In this document: piece by piece, positions 34,687 to 44,298 of the stretch
Numbering within the stretch: the stretch's first letter is position 1
Layout of the letters: every line of letters starts with the position of its first letter
NCBI GenBank assembly: GCA_025989215.1
Contig: JAPDNP010000003.1
Coordinates: 124,001-188,000, forward strand
Length of the DNA stretch: 64,000 nucleotides
Direction of reading: 5' to 3'
From: Neisseriaceae bacterium JH1-16
GTDB lineage: Bacteria; Pseudomonadota; Gammaproteobacteria; Burkholderiales; Chromobacteriaceae
Translations under genes and position numbers: made by a program
The notes under the pieces: generated by a model
Database searches by the model: none
What the model was told of the DNA's origin: nothing
The model's input: only the letters and a program-made list of their open reading frames with translations

Positions 34687-35410
34687 CCTGAACGCCGACC
34701 TCGGCGAAGGCGCCGGTCACGACGAGGCTATCCTTGAATACATCAGTTCGGCCAACATCGCCTGTGGCTGGCATGCCGGCGACGCCGACACGATGCGCCA
34801 GTGCGTGCGCTGGGCGCTGGCGCGCGGCGTGGCGATCGGCGCCCACCCGAGCTATCCTGACCGGCAGTACTTCGGCCGCACCGAGATGACCCTGCCACCG
34901 GATAGCGTTTACACCAGCGTGCTCTACCAGATCGGCGCGCTGCAGGCGATCGCTCGCGGCGAGGGTACCCGGCTGCACCACGTCAAACCGCACGGTGCGC
35001 TCTACAACCAGGCGGCGCACGACCCGCTGCTGGCCGAAGCGATCGTCGCCGCCGTCCAGGCGGCCGACCCGGCGCTACGACTGGTGGGGCTGGCCGGCAG
35101 CGAACTGGTACAGCACGCCCGCGCTGCCGGCCTCGTCGCCCTGGACGAAGCCTTCGTCGATCGTCGCTACCGTGCCGATGGGACGCTGGTACCACGCAGC
35201 GCCGCCGGCGCCTTGATCGAGGACGAGGCCGAGGCGCTGGCGCAGGCGCTGCAACTGGTGAATGGCAGCGTGACCAGCATCGACGAGCAACACATCGCGA
35301 TTCACGCCGATACGCTCTGTCTGCACGGCGACAGCCCCTATGCGGTGACATTTGCCCGACTCATTCACAGTCAGTTACTGCGACATGGCATTACCGTCTC
35401 AGCCACATAA
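34676..35410 (+). CDS. pxpA: 5-oxoprolinase subunit PxpA (LamB/YcsF family)
   Basis: 244 residues. The N-terminus [34 protein letters not shown] is diagnostic of the family, with metal-binding His and Asp in the barrel; [10 protein letters not shown] and [11 protein letters not shown] follow. It is the third gene of pxpBCA, overlapping pxpC by 11 bp. The order B-C-A is one of the common ones in Proteobacteria. A motif copy lies at 34747 (SSAN). Confidence 0.93.
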   Translation: MVVDLNADLGEGAGHDEAILEYISSANIACGWHAGDADTMRQCVRWALARGVAIGAHPSYPDRQYFGRTEMTLPPDSVYTSVLYQIGALQAIARGEGTRLHHVKPHGALYNQAAHDPLLAEAIVAAVQAADPALRLVGLAGSELVQHARAAGLVALDEAFVDRRYRADGTLVPRSAAGALIEDEAEALAQALQLVNGSVTSIDEQHIAIHADTLCLHGDSPYAVTFARLIHSQLLRHGITVSAT

Positions 35411-35470
35411 CGGCACAAATAAAAATGACAAAATAATATTTATTCATAAAAATTATTCCATATATCTAAT

Positions 35471-35488
35471 TTGTCATGTTGCCGTCCT
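35471..35488 (+). promoter_or_regulatory. Possible Pho box upstream of the phosphatase pair
   Basis: TTGTCAT at 35471 and CCGTCCT at 35482 are 7-bp half-sites separated by 4 bp, the spacing of PhoB sites. A TATGTT -10-like hexamer follows 11 bp later. The second half-site is weak, so this is tentative, but the location (57 bp before an alkaline phosphatase start) fits. Confidence 0.35.
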
Positions 35489-35544
35489 GCAATTGCAATA
35501 TGTTCGCATTACGCTCCACGGCTCTTGCTGCCATGGAGACAACA

Positions 35545-36996
35545 ATGAAACGCTGGATCACTGCAGGCCTTGCCTGCGCCGCCCTGGCCGGTTGCGGCCA
35601 GAACGACACCGCCCAAACCGGCAAGTCCGCCAATGCCGACGACTCCGCCGTCACCACCCCGGCCCAGCCGAAGAACGTGGTGTTCTTCCTCGGCGACGGC
35701 ATGGGCCTGACCACGCTGACCGCCGCCCGCATCTACGGGGCCGGCGAGGACGGCGAGCTGACGATAGACAAAGAGTTCACCGAAACCGCCTTCGTCAAAA
35801 CCTTCTCCAACGACGCGCAGGTGACCGATTCGGCGCCGTCGATGTCCGCCTACATGACCGGCGTGAAGATGAACAACGAAGTCATCTCGATGAGCCAGGA
35901 CACCCGCGCGGTCGACCCGAACGCCAACCTGACCGGCAACTGCGGCGCGGCCAACGGCACCCCGGTGCCGACCTTCCTGGAGCTGGCCAAGGCGCGCGGC
36001 ATGGGCACAGGCGTGGTCACCACCACCCGCATCACCCACGCAACCCCGGCTGCCACCTACGCCCACACCTGCCACCGTGACGCCGAAAACGACATCGCCG
36101 CACAGCTGACCCCGGGCGGCGCCGGCTACAACAGCAAGCTCGCAGACGGCGTGGACGTGATCCTCGGCGGCGGCCAGCAGTTCTTCAAGACCACCGCCAA
36201 CGGCGGCAAGCGCGCTGACGGCCGTGACCTGTTCGCCGAGTTCAAAGCCAAGGGCTACACGGTGGCCACCACCCGCGCCGAGTTTGATGCGGCCAACGTC
36301 GGCGCCACCGGCAAGCTGCTCGGCCTGTTCACCTCCAGCCACATGAGCTACGACCTCGATCGCGATGCCAACAAGGAACCGAGCCTGGCCGAGATGACGG
36401 TGAAGGCGCTGCAACGCCTGAAGCAGAACAACAAGGGCTACTTCCTGATGGTGGAAGGCGGCCGCATCGACCATGCGCTGCACGACACCACCGCCAAGAA
36501 GGCGCTGCAGGACACCGTAGCGTTCGACGCCGCCATCAAGGCCGCGATCGACGAGGTGAAGAAGACCGATCCGACGCTGAAGAACACTCTGTTCGTCGTC
36601 ACCGCCGACCACGACCACACCCTGGTGCTGAACGGCTATGCGGCACGCACCGGCAAGACCGCCCCGGGCAACCCCGGCGTGACCGGCCTGGTGAAGAACT
36701 ACGGCGACGGCAGCGTCGCGAAGGATGCCGACGGCAAGCCTTACACCATCATCGGCTTCGGCAACGGCGAAAACCGCGTGCCGGGCGACCGCAAGAGCGT
36801 GGCCGACCTCGACGACGCCACCGTGTCGGGCAACACCTATCACCAGGAAGCGGCGGTACCGGTATCGGCCGGCAGCGAGACGCACGGCGGCACCAATGTG
36901 TTCCTCGGGGCGACCGGCGCCAACGCCGAGCTGTTCAGCGGCGTGATCGACAACACCCAGGTATTCGGCCTGCTGCGCAAGGCCAGCGGCATCTGA
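35545..36996 (+). CDS. Alkaline phosphatase, lipoprotein form
   Basis: 483 residues from the ATG at 35545 (GGAG, 7 nt). The signal ends in a lipobox LAGC (Cys17), so it should be tethered to the membrane. The catalytic core has FFLGDGMG (Asp51, metal), TDSAPSMSAY with nucleophile Ser96, VEGGRIDHALHD and TADHDHT, all typical of the PhoA superfamily. It releases phosphate from organic esters in the periplasm or at the surface. A second alkaline phosphatase follows 111 bp downstream. A 14-bp-arm inverted repeat (37001-37055) separates them. Confidence 0.92.
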   Translation: MKRWITAGLACAALAGCGQNDTAQTGKSANADDSAVTTPAQPKNVVFFLGDGMGLTTLTAARIYGAGEDGELTIDKEFTETAFVKTFSNDAQVTDSAPSMSAYMTGVKMNNEVISMSQDTRAVDPNANLTGNCGAANGTPVPTFLELAKARGMGTGVVTTTRITHATPAATYAHTCHRDAENDIAAQLTPGGAGYNSKLADGVDVILGGGQQFFKTTANGGKRADGRDLFAEFKAKGYTVATTRAEFDAANVGATGKLLGLFTSSHMSYDLDRDANKEPSLAEMTVKALQRLKQNNKGYFLMVEGGRIDHALHDTTAKKALQDTVAFDAAIKAAIDEVKKTDPTLKNTLFVVTADHDHTLVLNGYAARTGKTAPGNPGVTGLVKNYGDGSVAKDADGKPYTIIGFGNGENRVPGDRKSVADLDDATVSGNTYHQEAAVPVSAGSETHGGTNVFLGATGANAELFSGVIDNTQVFGLLRKASGI

Positions 36997-37000
36997 GCCA

Positions 37001-37055
37001 CTACCGGCCCTGGCATCGCGGCCACATCTCCCGGTAACGCAGCCAGGGCCGGTAG
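37001..37055 (+). terminator. Long hairpin between the two phosphatases
   Basis: Arms 37001-37014 and 37042-37055, perfect over 14 bp, with a 27-nt loop and no T tract. It may be a weak terminator or an mRNA-stabilising element that sets the ratio of the two enzymes. Confidence 0.5.
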
Positions 37056-37107
37056 CCGTGCCCACTCACGGCACCACCCGGAACCGACTGAATCAAGGAC
37101 CAGAACG

Positions 37108-38517
37108 ATGTTGAAACCCACCCTGATCGGCGCGCTCGTTGCCGCCGCCCTGGCCCCGGCCGCCTACGCCGCCGGCGAAGCCAAGAACGTGATCTTCTTC
37201 CTCGGCGACGGCATGGGCCCGGCCACCGTCACCGCCGCGCGCATCTACAAGTACAAGGAAGAGGGCCTGCTAAACATGGAGAAGCTGGACGGCAGCGCCT
37301 CGCGTACCGCCCGGATCAAGACCTACTCCAATGACGCGCAGACCACCGACTCGGCGCCGTCGATGTCGGCCTATATGACCGGCGTGAAGATGAACAACGA
37401 GGTGATCTCGATGTCGCCGGACACCAAAGCGACTGACGGCACCGGCAAGTCCTATCTGAGCGGCACCGACTCCACCTGCCCAACCAGCGGCAACGGCACG
37501 CCGGTGACCACGCTGCTTGAACTGGCCAAGGCCGGCGGCAAGGCGGTCGGCGCGGTGACCACCACCGGCGTCACCCACGCCACCCCGGCCGCCACCTATG
37601 CGCACATCTGCCACCGCGACGGTGAAAACAGCATCGCCGCACAGGCGGTGCCGAGCGGCGCCGGCTACAACGCCAAGCTCGGCGACGGGCTGGACGTGCT
37701 GATGGGCGGCGGCCTGCGCTTCTTCAAGCCTATTGCGCAGGGCGGCAAGCGCACCGACGGCCGCGACCTGGTCGCCGAGATGCAGGCCAAGGGCTACACC
37801 TTCGCCGGCAGCGGCACCGTGTTGAAAGCGGTCGATGGCAAGGCCACCGACAAGCTGCTCGGCCTGTTCACCAGCAGTCACATGGACTACGAGCTCGATC
37901 GGGTGAAGGGCAACCTCGACCAGCCTAGCCTGACCGACATGACGCTGAAGGCGCTCGACGTGGTAGGCAAGAACCCGAAGGGCTTCTTCCTGATGGTGGA
38001 AGGCGGCCGCATCGACCATGCGCTGCACGGCACCAACGCCAAGCGGGTGATGGACGACACCATCGCCTTCGACAACGCGATCAAGGCGGCGGTCGACGCG
38101 ATGCAGCAGCGCGATCCAGGGCTAAAGAACACCCTGATCGTCGTCACCGCCGACCATGACCACACCATGACGATCAATGGCTACGGTAAGCGCGGCAGCA
38201 ACATCCTGGGCACGGTGAAGGACTACAGGACCGGCAACGAGGCCAAGGACAAGGACGGCAACAACTACACCACCTTGGTATTCGGCAACGGTCCGAACCG
38301 CAAGCCGGTGCGCACGCCGCTGGTCGAGGGTTCGGCCGACGCGACCCAGGTGCTGCACGACGACTACCTGCAGGAAACCGCGGTCAAGACCGGCTCCGAG
38401 ACCCACGGCGGCGGCGATGTGATGCTGTTCGCCACCGGCGCCGGCGCCAAGACCTTCAAGGGTACGCTCGACAACACCAAGGTGTTCGGTCTGGTCCGCC
38501 AGGCCAGCGGCCTGTAA
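37108..38517 (+). CDS. Alkaline phosphatase, secreted paralogue
   Basis: 469 residues with an ordinary signal peptide (cleavage after AYA, about residue 21) instead of a lipobox. Catalytic stretches match the upstream copy: FFLGDGMG (Asp34), TDSAPSMSAYMTGVKMNNEVISM with Ser82, VEGGRIDHALHG and TADHDHT. The two proteins are close paralogues in tandem, so one soluble and one lipid-anchored form are made. AAGGA precedes the ATG. The downstream gene at 38577 is probably in the same transcript. Confidence 0.92.
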   Translation: MLKPTLIGALVAAALAPAAYAAGEAKNVIFFLGDGMGPATVTAARIYKYKEEGLLNMEKLDGSASRTARIKTYSNDAQTTDSAPSMSAYMTGVKMNNEVISMSPDTKATDGTGKSYLSGTDSTCPTSGNGTPVTTLLELAKAGGKAVGAVTTTGVTHATPAATYAHICHRDGENSIAAQAVPSGAGYNAKLGDGLDVLMGGGLRFFKPIAQGGKRTDGRDLVAEMQAKGYTFAGSGTVLKAVDGKATDKLLGLFTSSHMDYELDRVKGNLDQPSLTDMTLKALDVVGKNPKGFFLMVEGGRIDHALHGTNAKRVMDDTIAFDNAIKAAVDAMQQRDPGLKNTLIVVTADHDHTMTINGYGKRGSNILGTVKDYRTGNEAKDKDGNNYTTLVFGNGPNRKPVRTPLVEGSADATQVLHDDYLQETAVKTGSETHGGGDVMLFATGAGAKTFKGTLDNTKVFGLVRQASGL

Positions 38518-38576
38518 GCGGGCGACTCGCAACGACGGCGGCGCGGCCCGGCTGCGCCGCCGCTGCAGGATGAACG

Positions 38577-39254
38577 ATGATGAAGATTCGCTACACCGCC
38601 CTGCTCGGCCTGCTGCTGGCCGTGCCGCTCAGCCAGGCCGCCGGCCTGCCCGACGCAGCCGCGCTGATCAGCGTCGAGCAGCAGGTGATCGGCGCCGACG
38701 GCGTCACCAAGGACGTACGTTACCAGGACCGCTGGCTTCGCAGCGATGGCCACATCTGGCGCGAGCGGGTGATGCCGGCCAACGCCCAACACGAAAGCGC
38801 CCACGCCGGGCACGACCATCACAAGCTCGACTTCAGCACCGCCGCCATGCATGTCTGGCGCGACGGCAAGGGCCAGCTGCAGTTGAGCATGGTGCGCCGC
38901 GAGGAGCGCGAGCAGATCCGCGTCGGCCAACCCGATTTCTCCCAGGCCGGCTTCGACGGCTCCTGGGAAACCGCCAGCACCCTGTTCGACGCCCGCGCCC
39001 TCACCCAGCTCAAGCGCCTGAATCAGGCCTCGCCGGTGCCCGGCGCCGTCTGGTACGGCCAGCAGGGCAAGCAGCGCTACCTGCGCGTGCTGTGGTCGCC
39101 CGAGCGCCAGCTGGCGCTGCGCATCGAGAGCGGCGCGCTCAACAGCAGCGACCGCCGCCGCGTCACCGTCAGCCCGCAGGCGCTGCCGGCCAAGCGGCCC
39201 TGGCAGGACACCGCCGGCTACAAGCAGCGCGACTATATGGACCTGCTGGACTGA
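38577..39254 (+). CDS. Secreted protein of unknown function beside the phosphatases
   Basis: 225 residues (or one fewer from the second ATG). A signal peptide (about 1-22, LSQAAG) is followed by a beta-rich domain (ISVEQQVIGADGVTKDVRYQDRW) with a His-rich HAGHDHHKLDF segment that could bind metal. AGGA precedes the start. It is 59 bp after the second phosphatase and is closed by the terminator at 39274-39304, so it belongs to the phosphate cluster. Not a recognised family. Confidence 0.7.
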   Translation: MMKIRYTALLGLLLAVPLSQAAGLPDAAALISVEQQVIGADGVTKDVRYQDRWLRSDGHIWRERVMPANAQHESAHAGHDHHKLDFSTAAMHVWRDGKGQLQLSMVRREEREQIRVGQPDFSQAGFDGSWETASTLFDARALTQLKRLNQASPVPGAVWYGQQGKQRYLRVLWSPERQLALRIESGALNSSDRRRVTVSPQALPAKRPWQDTAGYKQRDYMDLLD

Positions 39255-39273
39255 GCATCCGGCCCCGCCATGC

Positions 39274-39304
39274 AAAACGCAGCCACTCGGCTACGTTTTT
39301 CTTT
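39274..39304 (+). terminator. Terminator of the phosphatase cluster
   Basis: AAAACGCAGCC pairs with GGCTACGTTTT (one bulge/mismatch), loop ACTC, followed by TCTTT. Confidence 0.75.
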
Positions 39305-39322
39305 ATCGAAAGGATGACGGCG

Positions 39323-39916
39323 CTAGGCGGGCTTCTGCGCGAAGAACACCGCGTGGCCCTTGGAGCTTGGGTCATCGATCTCCCAGAACGGCACGGCGAA
39401 GCCGGCCTGCTCCAGCAGCATCACCGTGGTTTCGGGGGCGTGGCCGCTGTAGAAGAAAGGTTGGCCGAACATCTCGGCGACGAAGTCCTCGCCCGCCGAG
39501 CCACCGGCCGACAGCAGCAACCAGCCGCCGGCATCGAGGCAGTCGAAGATCTGGCGGAACACCGCGGCGTGGTCGGCCTTGGGCAGGTGGAACAGCGCGT
39601 CCCACAGCAGCACGCCGGCGTAGCGCTGCGAGGCGACGAAGCCGTTCAGGTCGGCCAGGTGGAAGTCGGCCTGCGGCAGCTGCCGGCGCGCTTCGGCCAA
39701 CATGCCGGACGAGGCGTCGACGCCGGTGACGCGACAGCCGTGTTCGAGCAGGTAGCGCGCCATCGGCACGCCGGTACCGCAGCCGAGATCGAGCACGTGG
39801 GCGGTCACCGGCAAGGCGGCGAGGAAGCGGTCGAGATAGGCCCGCTCGCGGAAGCCGCGCACGCGCAGGAAGTCGGCGACGATGCAATCGTAGTGATTGG
39901 GCAGCGGCGCCGTCAC
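39323..39916 (-). CDS. SAM-dependent methyltransferase, class I
   Basis: 197 residues. Motif I is VLDLGCGTGVPMARYL at about residues 36-51, followed by VTGVDASSGMLAEARRQLP (motif II/post I) and WDALFHLPKADHAAVFRQIFDCLDAGGWLLLS. This is the small Methyltransf_25/11 type; the substrate cannot be told. It lies 7 bp downstream of the Nudix gene on the same strand and is probably co-transcribed. Two copies of the abundant 9-mer in opposite orientation (39471, 39692). Confidence 0.85.
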   Translation of the reverse strand: MTAPLPNHYDCIVADFLRVRGFRERAYLDRFLAALPVTAHVLDLGCGTGVPMARYLLEHGCRVTGVDASSGMLAEARRQLPQADFHLADLNGFVASQRYAGVLLWDALFHLPKADHAAVFRQIFDCLDAGGWLLLSAGGSAGEDFVAEMFGQPFFYSGHAPETTVMLLEQAGFAVPFWEIDDPSSKGHAVFFAQKPA

Positions 39917-39923
39917 CGTAGCC

Positions 39924-40805
39924 TCAGAGACTGTGAACCGCGGTGCCGACCGGGCGGCGGATCGCGGACAGCACCGCCTCGACGCGGGCGTTGTCGGCGC
40001 CCCAGTAGCCGAGCCGCGCCAGGCAGTCGCTGGCGACCAGGGCGGCGTCGATCATGAAGCGCTCGTCGACCAGCAGCTGCTCGACCTCGGCCAGCGTCAT
40101 CAGCGTGTGTTCGGCCACTTCGCCATCCTGATTACAGGGGATCTCGCCCTGGTTCAGCCACAGGTCGAAGGCGTACAGCCACTCGCGGTGCAGGCCGCGC
40201 TGGACCGGGCGTTCGGCCAACAACAGCGCCGCCTGGGGCAGCAGCTCGAGCTTGTCGGCCGGGATGCCGGCCTCTTCCCAGCCTTCGCGCTCCAGCGCGA
40301 GACCAATGCTCTCGCCGGCGGCGATGCCGCCGCCCATCAGGTTGTCCATACGGTTGGGGTCGACCGCCTTGTGCGGGCTGCGTCGCGCCACCCACATGCG
40401 TACCGTGCCGTCGGCATCGCGCACCAGGCCGTTCAGGTGCACGGCGCGGCTGGTCAGGCCGAGCGGGCGGAACGCGGCGCGTTCCAGTTCGAACAACTCG
40501 CGGCCGTCCGGGCGGAAGGCGGTGAAGTTCTCGTTGCGCCAGCCGTTGAGCCAGCCGGCGTCGTGCCAGCGCCGTGCCCCGGCATACAGGGCGGCGCTCA
40601 ACTCGTCATAGCCGTCGCCCGCCTGGCAGACCAGGCCGTCCGGGGTGTCGCTGAACAGGGTCGTTTCGCTGCCGAGCAGGCGCTCCTTCCACAGTGCATT
40701 GACGCAACCGACCCGCTCTCCGGCGATGGTCAGTGGGGTGAATGCGGTGCGGTCGAACTGCGTGATGCGCGAAAGATAATCGAGTACCCGGTCCAGCTGA
40801 GGCAT
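39924..40805 (-). CDS. Nudix hydrolase with N-terminal DUF4743 domain
   Basis: 293 residues from the ATG at 40803-40805 (GGAGGG site). The N-terminal half is the DUF4743 type, and the C-terminal half carries the Nudix box GGIAAGESIGLALEREGWEEAGI. The family includes thiamine-pyrophosphokinase-like Nudix proteins of eukaryotes and hydrolyses a nucleoside-diphosphate-like substrate not predictable here. A 14-codon extension to 40847 is possible but lacks a ribosome site. It forms a pair with the methyltransferase. Confidence 0.85.
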   Translation of the reverse strand: MPQLDRVLDYLSRITQFDRTAFTPLTIAGERVGCVNALWKERLLGSETTLFSDTPDGLVCQAGDGYDELSAALYAGARRWHDAGWLNGWRNENFTAFRPDGRELFELERAAFRPLGLTSRAVHLNGLVRDADGTVRMWVARRSPHKAVDPNRMDNLMGGGIAAGESIGLALEREGWEEAGIPADKLELLPQAALLLAERPVQRGLHREWLYAFDLWLNQGEIPCNQDGEVAEHTLMTLAEVEQLLVDERFMIDAALVASDCLARLGYWGADNARVEAVLSAIRRPVGTAVHSL

Positions 40806-40984
40806 GGCGCCCTCCATGACATGTGGCAATAGCAACAAGCGCGCCATCTTACGTGGTTTTTACGGAAAACGCTTTCGTTTTCCGAGCACTAGCTTCACAT
40901 CGAGGATTGCCGTGGCGCCTGGCAAACAGCCCGCCCGAACAGGCTGTCGGACGGAACCACGATCGCCTCCGTACCCTGCCCGGC

Positions 40985-42697
40985 TCAGCCGGCCGTCGCC
41001 CACAGCCGTTCGGCCAGGCCGCTGGTGCGTGGGAACACCCGGCCGACCGCATCGCTCAGCGTGGCCGCGTCGCCGCACAGGCGGAACTCGCGCTTGGCGC
41101 GGGTGATGGCGGTGTAGAGCAAGGCACGGTCGAGCACCTGGCTGTCGCCACCGGGCAAGAGCATCCACACCTCGTCGAACTCGGAGCCCTGGCTCTTGTG
41201 CACCGTCATCGCGTACACGGTGTCGAGCGGCGGCAGCCGGCCGGGTGACAGTGCGCGGTAGCCGCCATCAGCGGTGGGGAACCACACCCGCAGCCCGTCC
41301 GGGCTGGGCAGCGCGAGACCGATGTCGCCATTGAACAGGCCGACCGCGTAGTCGTTCTCGCGGATCATCACCGGCCGGCCGGCGTACCAGTCGGCGTCAT
41401 GGCGCTTGCGCCCGGCACGTTGCAACCGCGCCTCGACCGCCTCGTTCAGCGCCGCCACGTCGCGCCGCTCGGCGGCGAGCAGCATGAAGCGGCCGAAGGC
41501 GGCAAAGGCCGCCGCCGGGCCGTCGTCCAGCGCGGCGAAATAACTGTCGCGGCGCGCCAGCAGCGCGTCGGCCAGCTGCTCGCGCGCCGGGCCCCAGCCG
41601 ATGTCGGGGGTGAACAGGTCATCGAGCGTGGCCAGCGCGGCGCGGCTGTCGCCGCCGTTGACCGCGCGCGCCAGCGCGCCGATGCCGCTGTCGGCGCCGA
41701 AGCGGTGGCTCTCGGTCAACAGGGCGACGCAGTCGGCCAGCGCCGGCAACGGCGCCGGGTTGGCCGAAAACGGCACCGTGCCGGCGGCTTCGGCCAACCA
41801 GCCGACCATGTCGGCACTGTAGACCTGCTCGCGGCACAGGTCGGCCAGTACCGCGCCGGCGTCGACCGAGGCGAGCTGGTCGCGGTCGCCCAGCAGCACC
41901 AGCCGCGCCGACGGCGGCAGCGCCGCCAGCGTGCGGCTCATCAAGGACAGGTCGACCATCGACGCCTCGTCGACCACCAGGAGGTCGAGCGGCAGCGGAT
42001 GGCCGGCATGGTGGCGCGGCGCCGCCTGACCGGGCACCAGGCCAATCAGCCGGTGCAGCGTCTGCGCGGAACTGGGCAGCTGGACGCGAATGTCTTCCGG
42101 CACCGGCAGCGCGGCGCGGGCGAGCCGCACCGACTCGGTGAGCCGCGCCGCCGCCTTGCCGGTGGGCGCCGCCATCGCGATCGCCAGCGGCCGCGGCGCA
42201 AGGCTCGCCACCGCCGCCATCAGCCGCACCACGGTGGTGGTCTTGCCGGTGCCGGGGCCGCCGGAGATCACCGTGAAACGCTGCCTCAGCGCCAGCGCGG
42301 CGGCGAGTTTCTGTCGGTCCGGCTTGCCGTCGGCGCGCGGCGGGAACAGCGCGTCGAGCACGCCGCGCGCCTTCTCGGCCGACAGCGGCAACTGCTCGGC
42401 GGCGAGCTTTTCGATGCGTTCGGCCAAGGTGGCCTCGTCGCGCCAGTGCCGCGCGAAATAGAGCCGCCGCGCGCCGTCGAGGATCAGCGGTGCCGCCTCG
42501 CCGGGGCGGCCGACCAGCGGTCGCGCCTTAGAAAGCAAACGCGCCTCGGCCGGCGGCAGCGCGAGGCAGACGTGGCCGGCCTGGTTGGCCGACACCAGTC
42601 GTGCCAGATACGGCGTGACCGCCGGCGCTGCCTCCGGTGCCAGGCGGGCAAACAGGCCGGCCAGCTGCGCCGGCAGGCGCGCTTCAGTTACCGCCAT
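40985..42697 (-). CDS. recD: Exodeoxyribonuclease V alpha subunit RecD
   Basis: 570 residues. Walker A GGPGTGKT at 146-153, then LLVVDEASMVDLSLM (Walker B), LVLLGDRDQLASVDAGAVL, and a C-terminal AMTVHKSQGSEFDEVWMLLP and YTAITRAKREF. RecD is the 5'-3' helicase of RecBCD. It overlaps the end of the ppk2 gene by 14 bp, so the two are translationally coupled although recB and recC are further upstream. Three copies of the 9-mer, two of them an inverted pair 20 bp apart (41760 and 41789). Confidence 0.94.
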   Translation of the reverse strand: MAVTEARLPAQLAGLFARLAPEAAPAVTPYLARLVSANQAGHVCLALPPAEARLLSKARPLVGRPGEAAPLILDGARRLYFARHWRDEATLAERIEKLAAEQLPLSAEKARGVLDALFPPRADGKPDRQKLAAALALRQRFTVISGGPGTGKTTTVVRLMAAVASLAPRPLAIAMAAPTGKAAARLTESVRLARAALPVPEDIRVQLPSSAQTLHRLIGLVPGQAAPRHHAGHPLPLDLLVVDEASMVDLSLMSRTLAALPPSARLVLLGDRDQLASVDAGAVLADLCREQVYSADMVGWLAEAAGTVPFSANPAPLPALADCVALLTESHRFGADSGIGALARAVNGGDSRAALATLDDLFTPDIGWGPAREQLADALLARRDSYFAALDDGPAAAFAAFGRFMLLAAERRDVAALNEAVEARLQRAGRKRHDADWYAGRPVMIRENDYAVGLFNGDIGLALPSPDGLRVWFPTADGGYRALSPGRLPPLDTVYAMTVHKSQGSEFDEVWMLLPGGDSQVLDRALLYTAITRAKREFRLCGDAATLSDAVGRVFPRTSGLAERLWATAG

Positions 42698-44174
42698 CGA
42701 GGGCCGCTTCCACCGCGTCGCACACCGTCTGCAGCACCTTCAGCCGCGCGTAGTACTTGTTGTTGGCCTCGACCAGCGTCCACGGCACCCGGCTGGTGCT
42801 GGTGCGGTCGATCATGTCGGACACCGCCAGCCGGTAGTCGTCCCACTTGTCGCGGTTGCGCCAGTCCTCGTCGGTGATCTTGAAGCGCTTGAAGCCGGTC
42901 TCCTCGCGCGCCTTGAAGCGCTCCAGCTGCTCGTCCTTGCTGATCGCCAGCCAGAATTTCAGCACCACCGCGCCGTTGCCGTGCAGCTGGTGCTCGAAGT
43001 CGTTGATCTCGAAATAGGCGCGGCCCCAGTCGGCCTCGTCTGCGAAGCCTTCGACCCGCTCGACCAGCACCCGGCCGTACCAGCTGCGGTCGAAGATGGT
43101 GATGCCGCCGTGGGCCGGCACCTGGCGCCAGAAGCGCCACAGCCACGGCTGCGCGCGTTCCTCGTCGTTCGGCGCGGCGATCGGGATCACCCGGTACTGG
43201 CGCACGTCGAGCGCCTGGGTCAGGCGGCGGATGCTGCCGCCCTTGCCGGCGGCGTCGTTGCCCTCGAACACCAGCACCAGCGAGCGCTTGGCGAAGCGCG
43301 GGTCGCGGGTCAGCCGGTTCAGCCGCGCCTGCAGCTTCTTCAGCTTTTCCTTGTAGGCGTCCTTGTCCTGCTTCTGGTCGAGCGTGAGGGTATCGAGGAT
43401 CAGCTTGTTGTCGATCGGCGCCAGGATCGGCGGCACGTCGCTGGACGGCTCGACGCGCGCCTTGCCCTCCAGCCGGCTCTTCAGCGCATTGAGCAGCACC
43501 CGCGCCACCGTCAGGTTGCGGTAGTTGGCGTCGTCGCCCTCCACCACGATCCACGGCGCATGGGCGGTGTTGGTCAGGCGCAGCATGTGCTCGCCGTGCT
43601 TGCGGATCTTGTCGTAGCGGTCGTAGTGCTTCCAGTCCTTGGTGGTGACGCGCCAGGCGGTGTCCGGGTCGCTCTCCAGCGCCTTGAGCTTGGCCTTCTG
43701 GCGATCCTTGGTCAGGTGGAACCAGAACTTCAGCACCAGCGCGCCGTCCAGCGTCATCATCCGCTCGAAGCGCAGGATGTCGAACAGCTGCTTGTCGAAG
43801 GCGGCGCTGTCGCTCTTGCCGTACACGCGCGGGAACAGCGCGTCCGAGTAGTAGGACCCGAAATACATGCCGATGCGGCCCTTTGGCGGCAGCGCGCGCC
43901 AGTAGCGCCACATCCACGGCCGCTCGGTCTCGTCCCCGTTCGGCTCGGCGAAAGCGACATTGTCGATCAGCCGCGGGTCCAACCATTCGTTGATCAGGTT
44001 CATCGTCTCGCCGCGGCCGGCGCCATCGAGGCCGTGGATCAGGATCAGCACCGGGAAGTCGCCCTTCTCCTTCAGCTCGTACTGCACGTCGAGCAGCGCC
44101 TCGCGCAGCGCCGGCACCTCGTCCTTGTAGGTCTCTTTGTCGATGGTATGGCCGATTTCGGCGGATTCGAACAT
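42684..44174 (-). CDS. Polyphosphate:AMP phosphotransferase (two-domain PPK2)
   Basis: 496 residues made of two PPK2 domains. The first has LIHGLDGAGRGETMNLINEWLDPR (about 45-68), and the second has LVFEGNDAAGKGGSIRRLTQALD with a standard Walker A, then PNDEERAQPWLWRFWRQVP, FDRSWYGRVLVERVEGF and FWLAISKDEQLERF. In such class II PPK2 proteins the C-terminal domain is the active one and makes ADP from AMP using polyphosphate. Its place between recB and recD is odd. Confidence 0.9.
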   Translation of the reverse strand: MFESAEIGHTIDKETYKDEVPALREALLDVQYELKEKGDFPVLILIHGLDGAGRGETMNLINEWLDPRLIDNVAFAEPNGDETERPWMWRYWRALPPKGRIGMYFGSYYSDALFPRVYGKSDSAAFDKQLFDILRFERMMTLDGALVLKFWFHLTKDRQKAKLKALESDPDTAWRVTTKDWKHYDRYDKIRKHGEHMLRLTNTAHAPWIVVEGDDANYRNLTVARVLLNALKSRLEGKARVEPSSDVPPILAPIDNKLILDTLTLDQKQDKDAYKEKLKKLQARLNRLTRDPRFAKRSLVLVFEGNDAAGKGGSIRRLTQALDVRQYRVIPIAAPNDEERAQPWLWRFWRQVPAHGGITIFDRSWYGRVLVERVEGFADEADWGRAYFEINDFEHQLHGNGAVVLKFWLAISKDEQLERFKAREETGFKRFKITDEDWRNRDKWDDYRLAVSDMIDRTSTSRVPWTLVEANNKYYARLKVLQTVCDAVEAALDGGN

Positions 44175-44298
44175 GGTCGCTCCTTGGAAGTATTCGTCAG
44201 CCGCCGGCCATCATCGCGTAGCGGTCTTGCTGCCGCAGCCAGTACCAGTCGTATGGCAAGGCGGCGCAGCAACGCCAGGGGATGATGGCTGACGGCGT

